Shown here: positions 1-7,753 of the stretch, one piece after another | Layout: each line of letters starts with the position of its first letter | Position numbering within the stretch: the first letter of the stretch is position 1 | Source of the DNA: Cytophagales bacterium | Lineage (GTDB): Bacteria; Bacteroidota; Bacteroidia; Cytophagales; Thermoflexibacteraceae | Reading direction: 5' to 3' | Assembly: GCA_013298985.1 (NCBI GenBank) | Contig: JAAFJS010000023.1 | Location: 1 to 39,784 of the forward strand | DNA length: 39,784 bases | Notes under the pieces: generated by a model | The model's database searches: none | Told to the model about the DNA's origin: nothing | What the model saw: the letters and a program-made list of their open reading frames with translations, nothing else | Translations under genes and position numbers: made by a program

Positions 1-41
1 AAAGACTTGAGATTTTGAGCTATCCTTAACAATTAGGAATC

Positions 42-578
42 CTACTTTTTCGCTTCTTCTTTTTCCTGTTCTTCGCCCTGCTCTTTTGTTTTCAAAAGTG
101 TGGTTATCAGCCCTTTGCGGCGTAAGATAGTTTCCATAAACTTCATTTCCAGGTCGTTTTTGAATAGGTCAAGCGGCAGGTAAATAAATTGCGCTCTCGA
201 AAGCGTGAGAATGAAGGCTTCTTTGGTTTTTTCTGCTTTCTGAATCTTATCCCAAGTGATTTGGCTGCCTTCTTTGGCATTAATTTTCATCAAAATCTGG
301 CGGCTGTCTATTTCATAGGCAAACTTCTCGAACAGCATTTTGTACTGGTCTAACTGGGTGATGGCGGTGAATTGGAGATACCAAAATGCCCAATAGCCAA
401 TAATCAAAACCAGCGCAATCGAGAAGCACCACCAAAAAGCACCTGTAACGAAAATTGGTAAAATCATTACCGCCAAAGGCACAAACCATACCCACCAAAA
501 TTCTTTGAGGATACTTTTGAGGCAGAGGGTAGTGTATAGTTTTTTGGAAAGTTGGTATTTTTTTGTCTTGATGACCAT
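42..578 (-). CDS. YcxB-like membrane protein
   Basis: The protein has 178 residues. Two hydrophobic segments (about residues 28-46 and 48-68) form a membrane hairpin. A soluble C-terminal half follows, with the pattern seen in YcxB-like C-terminal domains (a beta-rich stretch around ILMKINAKEGSQITWDKI, then an aromatic-rich strand). The C-terminus is a charged Glu/Lys tail. The YcxB family has no established biochemical function, so none is assigned. The start is an ATG at 578. The gene is the last complete one on the left and its stop lies 41 bases from the window edge. It follows the pentapeptide gene on the same strand with a 53-base gap, so co-transcription is possible but unproven. Confidence 0.75.
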   Translation of the reverse strand: MVIKTKKYQLSKKLYTTLCLKSILKEFWWVWFVPLAVMILPIFVTGAFWWCFSIALVLIIGYWAFWYLQFTAITQLDQYKMLFEKFAYEIDSRQILMKINAKEGSQITWDKIQKAEKTKEAFILTLSRAQFIYLPLDLFKNDLEMKFMETILRRKGLITTLLKTKEQGEEQEKEEAKK

Positions 579-631
579 TTTTTTATGAGTTATTTTATTT
601 GTTCTTTATTTTATTTTCAGTAGTGATTGGT

Positions 632-1204
632 TTATGACACTTCAATATCATATTTTTCTAAAAGTCCGATGATGCCAGAGATTGAAAATTTTGCTTTTTT
701 GATTCGATTGAGTTCAGGATTGATGGAATAATGATGCGCCGTCCTCAAATCAGCCTTTTCCAAGATGGTATCGTCAAAGATAGCCTTCGTCAAATCGCAA
801 TGGTCAAAAATGGCTTGGGTCAAATCTGTTTGTGTAAAATCAACTTCTTCCAAACTCGAATCTTTGAATATTGTTTTTTTCATTTTCAACTTAAAGAAAG
901 AAGAAAGATGGAGTTGACAATTTTCAAAATAAACCTCAAACAAAAATTCGTTGATGTGGTCAAAATGAAGTCCCACCAATTTGCAACGCTTGAACTTAAC
1001 ATTTTTGAACGAAGTTTTGGCTATTTTAGCCATACTCAAGTTGCAGTCTTCAAATTTACATTCCGTAAAATTGATATTTGTCAAATCCGTACTTGCAAAA
1101 TTACAATTAGAAAATGTACAATTCTCATAATCTCCTTTACTTAACGGATTTTCTGAAAAATCTACTTTTTCAACTATTTCGTCTTCTATGTAAGTTTTAT
1201 TCAT
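632..1204 (-). CDS. Pentapeptide-repeat protein
   Basis: This 190-residue protein is built almost entirely of A(D/N)LxF-like pentapeptides (CTFSNCNFASTDLTNINF, CKFEDCNL, TDLTQAIFDHCDLTKAIF). These are expected to fold as a right-handed quadrilateral beta helix. The C-terminal capping segment (IKKAKFSISGIIGLLEKYDIEV) resembles McbG/Qnr-type pentapeptide proteins, some of which protect DNA gyrase. That role is only an inference here. I chose the ATG at 1204 because the frame is open further upstream only where it runs into nadC, and no repeat character is present there. The start lies 5 bases after the nadC stop, so the two genes probably share a transcript. Confidence 0.85.
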   Translation of the reverse strand: MNKTYIEDEIVEKVDFSENPLSKGDYENCTFSNCNFASTDLTNINFTECKFEDCNLSMAKIAKTSFKNVKFKRCKLVGLHFDHINEFLFEVYFENCQLHLSSFFKLKMKKTIFKDSSLEEVDFTQTDLTQAIFDHCDLTKAIFDDTILEKADLRTAHHYSINPELNRIKKAKFSISGIIGLLEKYDIEVS

Positions 1205-1209
1205 TCTTT

Positions 1210-2067
1210 TTAAAATGCTTTGAGGCTCAAATCTAATGCTTTGGCTGAGTGTGTGAGTGCGCCCATCGAGATAAAATCTACGCCACAAGCCGCTACCGCA
1301 GGCAAATCCTCCAAAGTTAGTCCGCCCGAAGCCTCCGTAAGACACTTTCCATCAATCAGTTTGACAGCATCTGCCATCATTCCCAAAGACATATTATCAA
1401 GCATAATCACCTGAATATGACCTATTTCCAATGCCTCTCTGACTTCTGCCAAGTTGCGAGTTTCGACTTCTATGGCTATATCTTTTCCTAATCGTTCTTT
1501 ATACGTAATTGCCGCTAAAATTGCTTTGCTAACACCACCCGCATAGTCTATGTGGTTATCTTTGAGCATAATCATGTCAAACAGACCAAATCTATGATTT
1601 TCTCCACCACCAATTTTCACTGCCCATTTTTCCATCAGGCGAAAGTTTGGCGTAGTTTTGCGTGTGTCCAATACCTTTGTTTTTGTGCCAGCCAATGCTT
1701 TTACTGCCTTTTGAGTTTGCGTAGCAATCGCGCTCATGCGCTGCATACAGTTCAGCACCAAGCGTTCGGCGGTCAGGATTGACTGCGCCTTGCCCTCTAC
1801 TACAAAAGCAATATCGCCTTTTTTTACTTCCGAACCATCTGAAATAGAAATAGTTAGTTTTAAATCAGGGTTTACGCGCCCAAAAATAATTTTTGCTAAC
1901 TCTACTCCCGCCAGCATACCGTCATCTTTGACCAAAAGACGCGCCTTGCGTACTGCTTCCGAAGGAACAGCAGAAAGCGAGGAATGGTCGCCTTCGCCTA
2001 CATCTTCATGTAAAGCACTGTCAATGAATTGATTGATATTGTCAGTGGTCAGATAATCATACTTCAT
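1210..2067 (-). CDS. nadC: Nicotinate-nucleotide pyrophosphorylase (carboxylating)
   Basis: NadC (quinolinate phosphoribosyltransferase) condenses quinolinate with PRPP to give nicotinate mononucleotide, CO2 and PPi, the committed step into NAD. The 285-residue length is normal. Recognisable family motifs are the N-terminal ALHEDVGEGDHSS, the NCMQRMSAIAT helix, the substrate-binding TRKTTPNFR and KIGGGENHRFGL segments, MLKDNHI, and the C-terminal EASGGL and DFISMGALTHS phosphate-binding loops. It acts in the cytosol. The pentapeptide gene follows 5 bases downstream. A TACCTTTG promoter box sits only a few bases before the ATG. An indoleamine dioxygenase and pncB lie elsewhere in the window. 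Confidence 0.97.
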   Translation of the reverse strand: MKYDYLTTDNINQFIDSALHEDVGEGDHSSLSAVPSEAVRKARLLVKDDGMLAGVELAKIIFGRVNPDLKLTISISDGSEVKKGDIAFVVEGKAQSILTAERLVLNCMQRMSAIATQTQKAVKALAGTKTKVLDTRKTTPNFRLMEKWAVKIGGGENHRFGLFDMIMLKDNHIDYAGGVSKAILAAITYKERLGKDIAIEVETRNLAEVREALEIGHIQVIMLDNMSLGMMADAVKLIDGKCLTEASGGLTLEDLPAVAACGVDFISMGALTHSAKALDLSLKAF

Positions 2068-2071
2068 ATCG

Positions 2072-2079
2072 CAAAGGTA
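2072..2079 (-). promoter_or_regulatory. -7 promoter box of nadC
   Basis: Read on the minus strand the sequence is TACCTTTG, a perfect match to the Bacteroidota -7 consensus TAnnTTTG. Its last base is only 5 bases from the A of the nadC ATG. Transcription would therefore start at or very near the start codon, giving a leaderless or nearly leaderless mRNA. I did not find a clear -33 TTG. Confidence 0.6.
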
Positions 2080-2179
2080 ATGATGCGTGTGGAGTTATGA
2101 ATTATTTTGAGGTAATAATTTTTGATACTTCTTGCCCTTTTGCAATAAGATATGACAAAGCAAAGCATTTACCACAATT

Positions 2180-2884
2180 TTATTTTTGAATTTGGGCAAA
2201 AACAAAAAATAATTCTCTGGCAATGAGTCGGCAAGTAGCATCATACATTTGTGATTCTTCTGCTGTTCCATCTGATTTTTTGGGGTCTTCGTAGCCATGA
2301 TAGATGCGGGTATCTGCGCCAAAAACTACAGGACAGGCTTCGTCAGCTTGCGAACAAACTAAAATTGCGCCGTAATTTTTCTGAGGATTTTGCTCATCAT
2401 TATATTTCTTTGAAAACAAAATCATTGACGTTGTTTTTTCTGCAAAGCGAACTTCATAGCGAGGATTGTTAGCTGTAGTAGCAGACTCTGAAAGTTTAGT
2501 AATTTCTACCTTAATGCCTGCTCTTTGTAAAGCTGAAACAGTACGAGGATTGCAGGCAGTTGCTTCTGTACCGCCTGAATAAGTTTGTACTTTTTCAAGG
2601 TCAAATCCATAATAACCTGCAGCTATTTTTGCCCACACTTGCCCAAACTGACTGCGGCGAGAGTTATGAGTACAAATAAAAGTCAAATTTACAGTTTCTC
2701 CTTTTCGGTACTTTTCTTTGATAAAGCGCGCTATTTTGTTGAGATTTTTTTTCCTCTCTTCCGAAATTTGAGAAAATTCGCTTTCAATCGTTTGGCAATA
2801 TATTTGCAATTCAGGGAAAAGCTCGGTTTTGGTATTCATAGCCCAAATTGTAAAAATGAGTGAAATAATAAATAGTGTTTTCAT
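2180..2884 (-). CDS. ArsC-type (LMW phosphatase fold) arsenate reductase-like protein
   Basis: The protein has 234 residues from the ATG at 2884. The phosphatase-type P-loop CTHNSRR (C71 to R77, CX5R) is clear, and the general-acid loop YEDP places an aspartate at about residue 200. Two further cysteines, C177 and C184 in VCSQADEACP, have the seven-residue spacing of the redox pair in thioredoxin-coupled ArsC. Arsenate reduction is therefore more likely than plain tyrosine phosphatase activity. It lies 25 bases after an ArsR-type regulator. No arsenite exporter is nearby. The first 15 residues look like a short signal peptide. Starting instead at the second ATG (2839) gives a cytosolic 219-residue enzyme, so the start is uncertain. 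Confidence 0.8.
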   Translation of the reverse strand: MKTLFIISLIFTIWAMNTKTELFPELQIYCQTIESEFSQISEERKKNLNKIARFIKEKYRKGETVNLTFICTHNSRRSQFGQVWAKIAAGYYGFDLEKVQTYSGGTEATACNPRTVSALQRAGIKVEITKLSESATTANNPRYEVRFAEKTTSMILFSKKYNDEQNPQKNYGAILVCSQADEACPVVFGADTRIYHGYEDPKKSDGTAEESQMYDATCRLIARELFFVFAQIQK

Positions 2885-2909
2885 TTTGATAATTGTTTTT
2901 GTGTTTGGA

Positions 2910-3245
2910 TTAGCAGCAAATATTTTGAATCTGAGAAATAGTTTGCCTAAAAAAAATATCGAATAGCTTCTGAAATTCTGTAAACTTTTCACCATCAAGG
3001 CAATAACAAACTTTCACACCTTCTGTTTCTCCTTTGATGAGTCCAAAATTTTTCAACTCTTGCAGATGTTGCGAAACTGTAACGCGGTTTAGCTGAGGAA
3101 TTTCCTTAGAAATATCGCCAGAGATACAAGTTTTTTTTTTCGCCAAAACCTGAATAATGGCAATACGCGCAGGATGCGAAAGAATTTTGGCAAATTGTGA
3201 AAGTGCTTGCTGTTCCACACTGAAATTATTTATTTTTGCTTGCAT
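2910..3245 (-). CDS. ArsR/SmtB-family transcriptional regulator
   Basis: This is a 111-residue winged-helix repressor. The ILSHPARIAIIQVL helix, the recognition helix region NRVTVSQHLQELKNFGLIKG and the wing (EGVKVCYCLD) are typical of the family. The classic ELCVCDL metal site is missing. Cysteines at 40, 80, 82, 110 and 111 could form a different thiol site, for arsenite for example (inference). The ATG at 3245 is preferred because upstream residues in the frame lack family similarity. The ArsC-like gene follows 25 bases downstream, so this is probably an ars-type two-gene operon repressed by its own product. Confidence 0.9.
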   Translation of the reverse strand: MQAKINNFSVEQQALSQFAKILSHPARIAIIQVLAKKKTCISGDISKEIPQLNRVTVSQHLQELKNFGLIKGETEGVKVCYCLDGEKFTEFQKLFDIFFRQTISQIQNICC

Positions 3246-3258
3246 AATGATAAATAAA

Positions 3259-3273
3259 TATGTTGCAAACATA
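3259..3273 (-). promoter_or_regulatory. Promoter and candidate ArsR operator
   Basis: A perfect inverted repeat, TATGTT-GCA-AACATA, lies 14 bases upstream of the arsR start. Its right half overlaps a minus-strand -7 box TATGTTTG (3273 to 3266). A repressor bound here would block the promoter, which fits ArsR autoregulation. The possible -33 element (TTG on the minus strand at 3293-3291) is 17 bases away. Confidence 0.5.
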
Positions 3274-3520
3274 CTACATTTTTTCAAATCCAATCAATCA
3301 CTAATAGAATTTTGTTTGCAAAAATCTATTTTAGCATATCCAATTTTAAGGAGTTATTACACAAGCATTAAAAAAATTAATTTTTTACTTTTCAAAACAT
3401 TTTTTGCTAATCTTTATGTATTTTATAATCAAACACTTAGCTGTTATTTAGAATTATTCCAAACTGACCTATTGTACTTTTCCTTTAAATACCGTTAAAA
3501 TAGAGTTTACAAATGAACCT

Positions 3521-3528
3521 TACCTTTG
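3521..3528 (+). promoter_or_regulatory. -7 promoter box of PhoX-like lipoprotein gene
   Basis: TACCTTTG matches the Bacteroidota -7 consensus exactly. It predicts a start site near 3535 and a leader of about 57 bases. No clear -33 TTG is visible at the usual distance. Confidence 0.55.
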
Positions 3529-3591
3529 CAGCACAATTTTTAATAGAAGTTGTTATCAAAATTTTAAAACTTTATTTTAATATTTTCTTAC

Positions 3592-5049
3592 ATGAAAAAG
3601 TTTAACAACATTTTAGTAGGTGCATTCATTTCCACAACTGTTTTATTATCAGCTTGTTCTAAGAGTGATGATGCAACGAAAGCAAGTGATGTCGTACTTG
3701 CAAACCACTCTGCAACTCCTGTTTTGGTAAAGAAGCAGGCAGGTTTTGAGAGCTTGGAAATTTTCGCTTTGGTAGGTAGCGATGACAAATTGGCGCAATC
3801 TCCAAACTTCGTATTTGGTGGCTCTGCGGACGGTGCAGGCTTAATGAAAGACGGTGAAAACTATGTAATGCTTGTAAATCATGAAGATAACTTTGCAGTT
3901 TCTCGTGTTACTTTGGACAAAACCTTCAAACCTGTGAAAGGAGAGTATATCCTTAACTCAACTGGTGGCTTGTGGAGACTTTGCTCTGCTACTTTGGCTA
4001 CTCGTGAAATCCATGGCTTTGGTCCTACTTACTTGACTTGCGGTGAAAGTGGCGAAGAATCTCGTACACATGGCTTGAACCCGCTTGATGACGCAAACAG
4101 AGCTACACAAACTCGTGAATTGGCTGGCTTGGGTCGCTGGAACGCTGAAAATGCTGTTCCACTTCCTGTTGCTGCTTATCCTAATAGGACTGCTATTGTC
4201 ATTGGTGATGACGACTCTGGTACTTTTGGGGGTCAAGTGGCTTTGTATCTTTCTAATACTGTGGGTGATTTGCAAAATGGAGCTTTGCACGTATTGAAAA
4301 GAACAGACAACAATATTCGTGAAATGGATATGAAAGTAGGTCAGCGTTTTCCTGTTGAGTTTGTGAGAATTAACAACCACACTACTTTAACTGGTCGCCA
4401 AATCAATGAAGCATCTGTGGCACTCAACTCTATCCAATTTGGTCGTGTAGAAGACGTAGATTACAGAAAAGGTAGCGCAGCAAACAACAGAGAAGTTTAT
4501 TTCAATGCTACTGGTCAGAACAACACAGGCGTAAACGCAAGCTACTCACGCACTAAATATGGTAGAGTTTACAAATTAGTAATGGACGCTACTGACCCAC
4601 TAAAAGGTAATTTGGAATTGGTTTTAGACGGTGATGACCGCCAAGGCAAAGCAAGAGAGTTCCAAAATGTGGATAACATTTGCGTAACTGAAAACTACGT
4701 TTATACACAAGAAGACCCTAATAGCTACGGCGACGAAACTCATGATGCATATATTTACCAATTGAACATCGCGACTGGTGATTTCAAAAAGGTAATAGAG
4801 TGTGACCACAGAAGAGATGCTACTGATGCTGCAAAGTTTAACGTAGGTGGAAGGTCTCGCTTTGGTACTTGGGAATATGGCGCAATGGAAGATATTTCTG
4901 ACATCATTGGCGTTCCTAATACTTTTATGATTTGCGTACAGCCCCACACTTGGACTGGTGCTGCTTACAGAAATGCTGACGGTGGTACTTTGCGCCCTAA
5001 CGAGGAGCAAGCAAGCCAAATCATTGTCATCAAAGGTTTGCAAAAGTAA
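3592..5049 (+). CDS. PhoX-like (DUF839) lipoprotein
   Basis: The 485-residue protein starts with a lipoprotein signal peptide (lipobox LSAC, acylated Cys22), so it should be anchored at the cell envelope. The rest resembles the PhoX/DUF839 beta-propeller family: YVMLVNHEDN near the N-terminus, GGLWRLCSATL with a cysteine, YGRVYKLVMD, and FQNVDNICVTENYVYTQED, which matches the family's pattern of strands with acidic residues. PhoX enzymes are alkaline phosphatases with iron and calcium cofactors. I cannot confirm that the full metal site is present, so phosphatase activity is an inference. A strong terminator follows. The next gene on the same strand is a dihaem peroxidase lipoprotein. Confidence 0.75.
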   Translation: MKKFNNILVGAFISTTVLLSACSKSDDATKASDVVLANHSATPVLVKKQAGFESLEIFALVGSDDKLAQSPNFVFGGSADGAGLMKDGENYVMLVNHEDNFAVSRVTLDKTFKPVKGEYILNSTGGLWRLCSATLATREIHGFGPTYLTCGESGEESRTHGLNPLDDANRATQTRELAGLGRWNAENAVPLPVAAYPNRTAIVIGDDDSGTFGGQVALYLSNTVGDLQNGALHVLKRTDNNIREMDMKVGQRFPVEFVRINNHTTLTGRQINEASVALNSIQFGRVEDVDYRKGSAANNREVYFNATGQNNTGVNASYSRTKYGRVYKLVMDATDPLKGNLELVLDGDDRQGKAREFQNVDNICVTENYVYTQEDPNSYGDETHDAYIYQLNIATGDFKKVIECDHRRDATDAAKFNVGGRSRFGTWEYGAMEDISDIIGVPNTFMICVQPHTWTGAAYRNADGGTLRPNEEQASQIIVIKGLQK

Positions 5050-5067
5050 TATTAAAATTTGCTTAAT

Positions 5068-5109
5068 AAAATAATTGGCAGTGAGTACTCAACCACTGCC
5101 AATTATTTT
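5068..5109 (+). terminator. Strong hairpin between phoX-like and peroxidase genes
   Basis: A perfect 16-base-pair stem (AAAATAATTGGCAGTG with its complement at 5094-5109) encloses a 10-base loop. The A-rich left flank and T-rich right flank make it a Rho-independent terminator. It lies 18 bases after the upstream stop and 39 bases before the peroxidase ATG, so it probably limits read-through into that gene. Confidence 0.8.
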
Positions 5110-5148
5110 AATTTCAAAAAACGAAATTCTTATTTTCTAAAAACTTCT

Positions 5149-7149
5149 ATGAAAAAGTTTGCCTTATTTCTTTCCATCTCCTTCTTTTTCTTCCTTGCTT
5201 GCTCCCAAAGTAACCAAGTGAAACAAAAAACTCCTGCTACTGAGCAAGCAAAGCAGTTTTACCTCGCTGACATTGATACGCTGTATCAAAAAGTACAAAA
5301 ACTCAAAGACACCATTCAGGCAAATGCCACAGAAAAGGCAATTCAAAATATTTTTTTTGAGGCAAGATATGCTTACAAACGCATAGAATTTTTATCAGAA
5401 CTTTACAATCCCTATACTTCCAAAAAACTCAATCAACCTGCCCTTGACGAGGTAGAAGAAGAAGACCCCAATGTGGTGATTTATCCCGAAGGTTTCCAAG
5501 TGATAGAGGAATTATTATTTCCCTATACTATTGAAAATCAAAAAGATGCACTCAAACACGTAGAAATTACCCTTGTCAATACCAAACATTTAAAACATTC
5601 CTCAGTAGAAAATACACTCACCGATGCCCATATTTTTGATGCAATGCGCTTGGAAATCGTCAGGCTCATTACGCTGGGAATCAGTGGTTTCGACTCTCCT
5701 GTTGCCAAAAACTCTTTGCCCGAAGCAGTGGCGGTGCTGGGAACATTGAAAAGATATTTTGCGCTTTATGAAAATGATAAAGTGCTGCGTGCGGACATGA
5801 GTGGTAAAAGTAATGTTGTTCGTGCGGACACGAACAACGGCGAGGATAACAGCGAGGAAGACGAGAAAAATATGAACGATTACGCCAAAATTTGGCACAA
5901 AATAGACCAAGCAGAAAAATATTTAACCAAACACAACGATTTTGATTCTTTCAACCGACTATATTTTATTACCAAATTTGCCAATCCTATTTCAGAGCAA
6001 CTCCTTGATTATCAAAACAAATTAGGAATAAAACCTTTTGACGAAAATCGCTTTTTGAGAACAAATGCCAAAACAATTTTTGATGAAAATATCTTTGATG
6101 AAACCTATTTTGCGCCTGTGTATAGTCGTAAATTTGTGAATAATCAGCAAGTTGTAGAATTAGGCAAAGCACTTTTTTATGACCCCATTTTATCAGGAAC
6201 AAACCAAAGGAACTGCGCCTCTTGCCACCAATTAGAAAAGGCATTTACAGACAGACTCCCCAAGAGCAAAACCATTGATAACAAGGGCTTTATCAGTAGA
6301 AACGCACCTACATTATTCAATTCAGGGCTGCAAGCAAGCCTATTTTACGAAGGGCGTGTGGCGTATATGGAAGACCAAATTACAGACGTACTAAGTGCCA
6401 AAGATGAAATGCACAGCTCTGTAAAAGAGGTAGTTACAAAGTTAAATCAAAATACGAAATACCGAACTCTTTTCCAAAAAGTATTTTTAGTTTCCCCCTT
6501 TGGAGGGGGTAAAGAGGAGGAAAATTCTGAAAATAATTCCTCCCCCCAGCCCCCTCATGAGGGGGAGAAACAGCCCAATACAATCACTGAAGAGCAGTTC
6601 AAAATTGCTTTGGCGACTTACCTGCGCTCACTCAAAAGCCTGAACTCACGCTTCGACAAGTACATGAGAGGCGACAAGGAGCAACTTAATCCGCAAGAAA
6701 TCAATGGTTTCAATCTTTTTATGGGCAAGGCAAAATGCGGTACTTGCCACTTCATGCCGCTTTTCAATGGAACAGTACCTCCCGTTTTTGACAAGGGCGA
6801 AACGGAAGTTTTGGGCGTACCTGCCAAACCTGACACGCTAAATGCCCAAATTGACCCCGACAAGGGCAAATTTGGCTTGACAAAAATTCCCTTGCACACT
6901 TTCGCTTTCAAGACTACGACCGTTCGCAATACGGAACACACCGCACCTTATATGCACAACGGCGTATATCAGACTTTGGAACAAGTCATTGATTTTTACA
7001 ATCGTGGCGGCGGCGCAGGCATCGGTATTGACTTGGAAAATCAAACGCTTCCTCCTGATAATCTGAATCTTAGCAAGCAAGAAAAAGCAGATTTAATCGC
7101 TTTTATCAGGACATTGAGTGATACTGGCTCACTCAAAAATCCTCAATAA
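5149..7149 (+). CDS. Dihaem cytochrome c peroxidase lipoprotein with imelysin-like N-terminus
   Basis: The protein has 666 residues from the ATG at 5149, which begins a lipoprotein signal (lipobox FLAC, Cys18). Residues of about 30-300 are helical, with YPEGFQVIEELLFPY, resembling imelysin/EfeO-type domains (low confidence for this part). The C-terminal half is a MauG/CCP-type dihaem peroxidase with haem motifs CASCH (356-360) and CGTCH (530-534) and the axial-Met region APYMHNGVYQTLEQVIDFY. It should act in the periplasm, using c-type haems to reduce peroxide or oxidise a partner. Residues of about 448-474 come from a palindromic DNA element inserted in frame. The 3' end overlaps the convergent Rieske gene by 21 bases. 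Confidence 0.9.
   Translation: MKKFALFLSISFFFFLACSQSNQVKQKTPATEQAKQFYLADIDTLYQKVQKLKDTIQANATEKAIQNIFFEARYAYKRIEFLSELYNPYTSKKLNQPALDEVEEEDPNVVIYPEGFQVIEELLFPYTIENQKDALKHVEITLVNTKHLKHSSVENTLTDAHIFDAMRLEIVRLITLGISGFDSPVAKNSLPEAVAVLGTLKRYFALYENDKVLRADMSGKSNVVRADTNNGEDNSEEDEKNMNDYAKIWHKIDQAEKYLTKHNDFDSFNRLYFITKFANPISEQLLDYQNKLGIKPFDENRFLRTNAKTIFDENIFDETYFAPVYSRKFVNNQQVVELGKALFYDPILSGTNQRNCASCHQLEKAFTDRLPKSKTIDNKGFISRNAPTLFNSGLQASLFYEGRVAYMEDQITDVLSAKDEMHSSVKEVVTKLNQNTKYRTLFQKVFLVSPFGGGKEEENSENNSSPQPPHEGEKQPNTITEEQFKIALATYLRSLKSLNSRFDKYMRGDKEQLNPQEINGFNLFMGKAKCGTCHFMPLFNGTVPPVFDKGETEVLGVPAKPDTLNAQIDPDKGKFGLTKIPLHTFAFKTTTVRNTEHTAPYMHNGVYQTLEQVIDFYNRGGGAGIGIDLENQTLPPDNLNLSKQEKADLIAFIRTLSDTGSLKNPQ
6491..6570. 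repeat. Palindromic interspersed-type element inside the peroxidase gene
   Basis: Two GC-rich hairpins, CCCCCTTTGGAGGGGG (6494-6509) and the perfect palindrome CCCCCTCATGAGGGGG (6550-6565), flank a further GGAGGAA / TTCCTCC pair. The outer edges (tttcccc and ggggagaaa) are themselves complementary. The element therefore has nested terminal inverted repeats like REP or MITE-like elements. Its base composition differs sharply from the surrounding gene. It is translated as a low-complexity Gly/Glu/Pro/Ser stretch and keeps the reading frame. Confidence 0.75.
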
Positions 7150-7542
7150 GTTTCCTTCCAATTCTGTTTGGTACTTTTTCAAAGGCTTTTGGGCAGGGTC
7201 TTGGATTACTTTGCCTTCTATATCAAACTTTGAGTAATGCACAGGACACTCAAAATGATTTTTCTGAGGAATAAACTTAATCACACCCGCAGAATGGGTA
7301 CAGTATTGGGTAAAAGCAAGAAACTCACTCTCGCTTTTCCGAGCAATGATGATGAGTTTCTCGTAAATAAATCCCCCAACTTTCTGTAAATCAGCAAATT
7401 TAGTATTGCTCAAATCTATTGTAAAATCTATTTCTTCTTTTTTAGGCTCTATTTGTTCCTCTTGGGAGCTTTGGCAAGCTCCTGCACAGGCGCACACACT
7501 CACAAACATTCCTGCTTTGATGATAAATTCTTTTCTGTCCAT
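7129..7542 (-). CDS. Small Rieske [2Fe-2S] protein, exported
   Basis: The protein has 137 residues from the ATG at 7542. The Rieske cluster motif is complete: C81-T-H83 and C99-P-V-H102. The N-terminus (MDRKEFIIKAGMFVSVC) is a signal-like segment, with several cysteines at 17, 19 and 23, one of which may be a lipobox cysteine. It should be an envelope electron carrier. It converges on the dihaem peroxidase and overlaps its 3' end by 21 bases, which suggests but does not prove a redox partnership. It is much shorter than bc1 Rieske subunits and lacks a long membrane anchor, so it belongs with stand-alone Rieske proteins. Confidence 0.88.
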   Translation of the reverse strand: MDRKEFIIKAGMFVSVCACAGACQSSQEEQIEPKKEEIDFTIDLSNTKFADLQKVGGFIYEKLIIIARKSESEFLAFTQYCTHSAGVIKFIPQKNHFECPVHYSKFDIEGKVIQDPAQKPLKKYQTELEGNLLRIFE

Positions 7543-7554
7543 TATATTTTTTGA

Positions 7555-7562
7555 CAAAGATA
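7555..7562 (-). promoter_or_regulatory. -7 promoter box of Rieske gene
   Basis: The minus strand reads TATCTTTG, fitting TAnnTTTG, 12 bases before the ATG. This predicts a very short leader of about 5-8 bases. No clear -33 element was seen. Confidence 0.45.
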
Positions 7563-7753
7563 ACCATAAATTTGAAGGTAAGACACGCTTTTAATATGAA
7601 AATACAGTCAGAAATATTATTTTTGTGTTAAATCAAAAACTAACATAAAGTACATGAAATTGGAAGTAATCAATTCGTTTTTTGCAAAAAGACAATGTTT
7701 TTTTTAAATTTCGTAAAAATACATGGTTAAAACTTACTCAATCCAAAACCACA

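Larger units (their letters stand above)
3246..3591. other. Divergent intergenic region arsR / phoX-like gene
   Basis: This is 346 bases of AT-rich DNA between divergent genes. The left end holds the arsR promoter and operator, and the right end holds the promoter of the PhoX-like lipoprotein gene. The middle (about 3300-3500) has only unconvincing open frames and no RNA gene that I can recognise. Confidence 0.7.

Noticed and set aside
1205-1345. Upstream extension of the pentapeptide-repeat frame by 47 residues
   Set aside because: It overlaps the nadC coding region in another frame, has no repeat character, and a good ATG exists at 1204.
3294-3500. Plus-strand open frame in the arsR upstream region (part of 3157-3498)
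   Set aside because: It overlaps arsR in antisense and continues into AT-rich DNA with poor codon use and no recognisable motif.
3958-4380. Antisense open frame inside the PhoX-like gene
   Set aside because: The sense protein is continuous and recognisable. The antisense product is low-complexity and has no start context.
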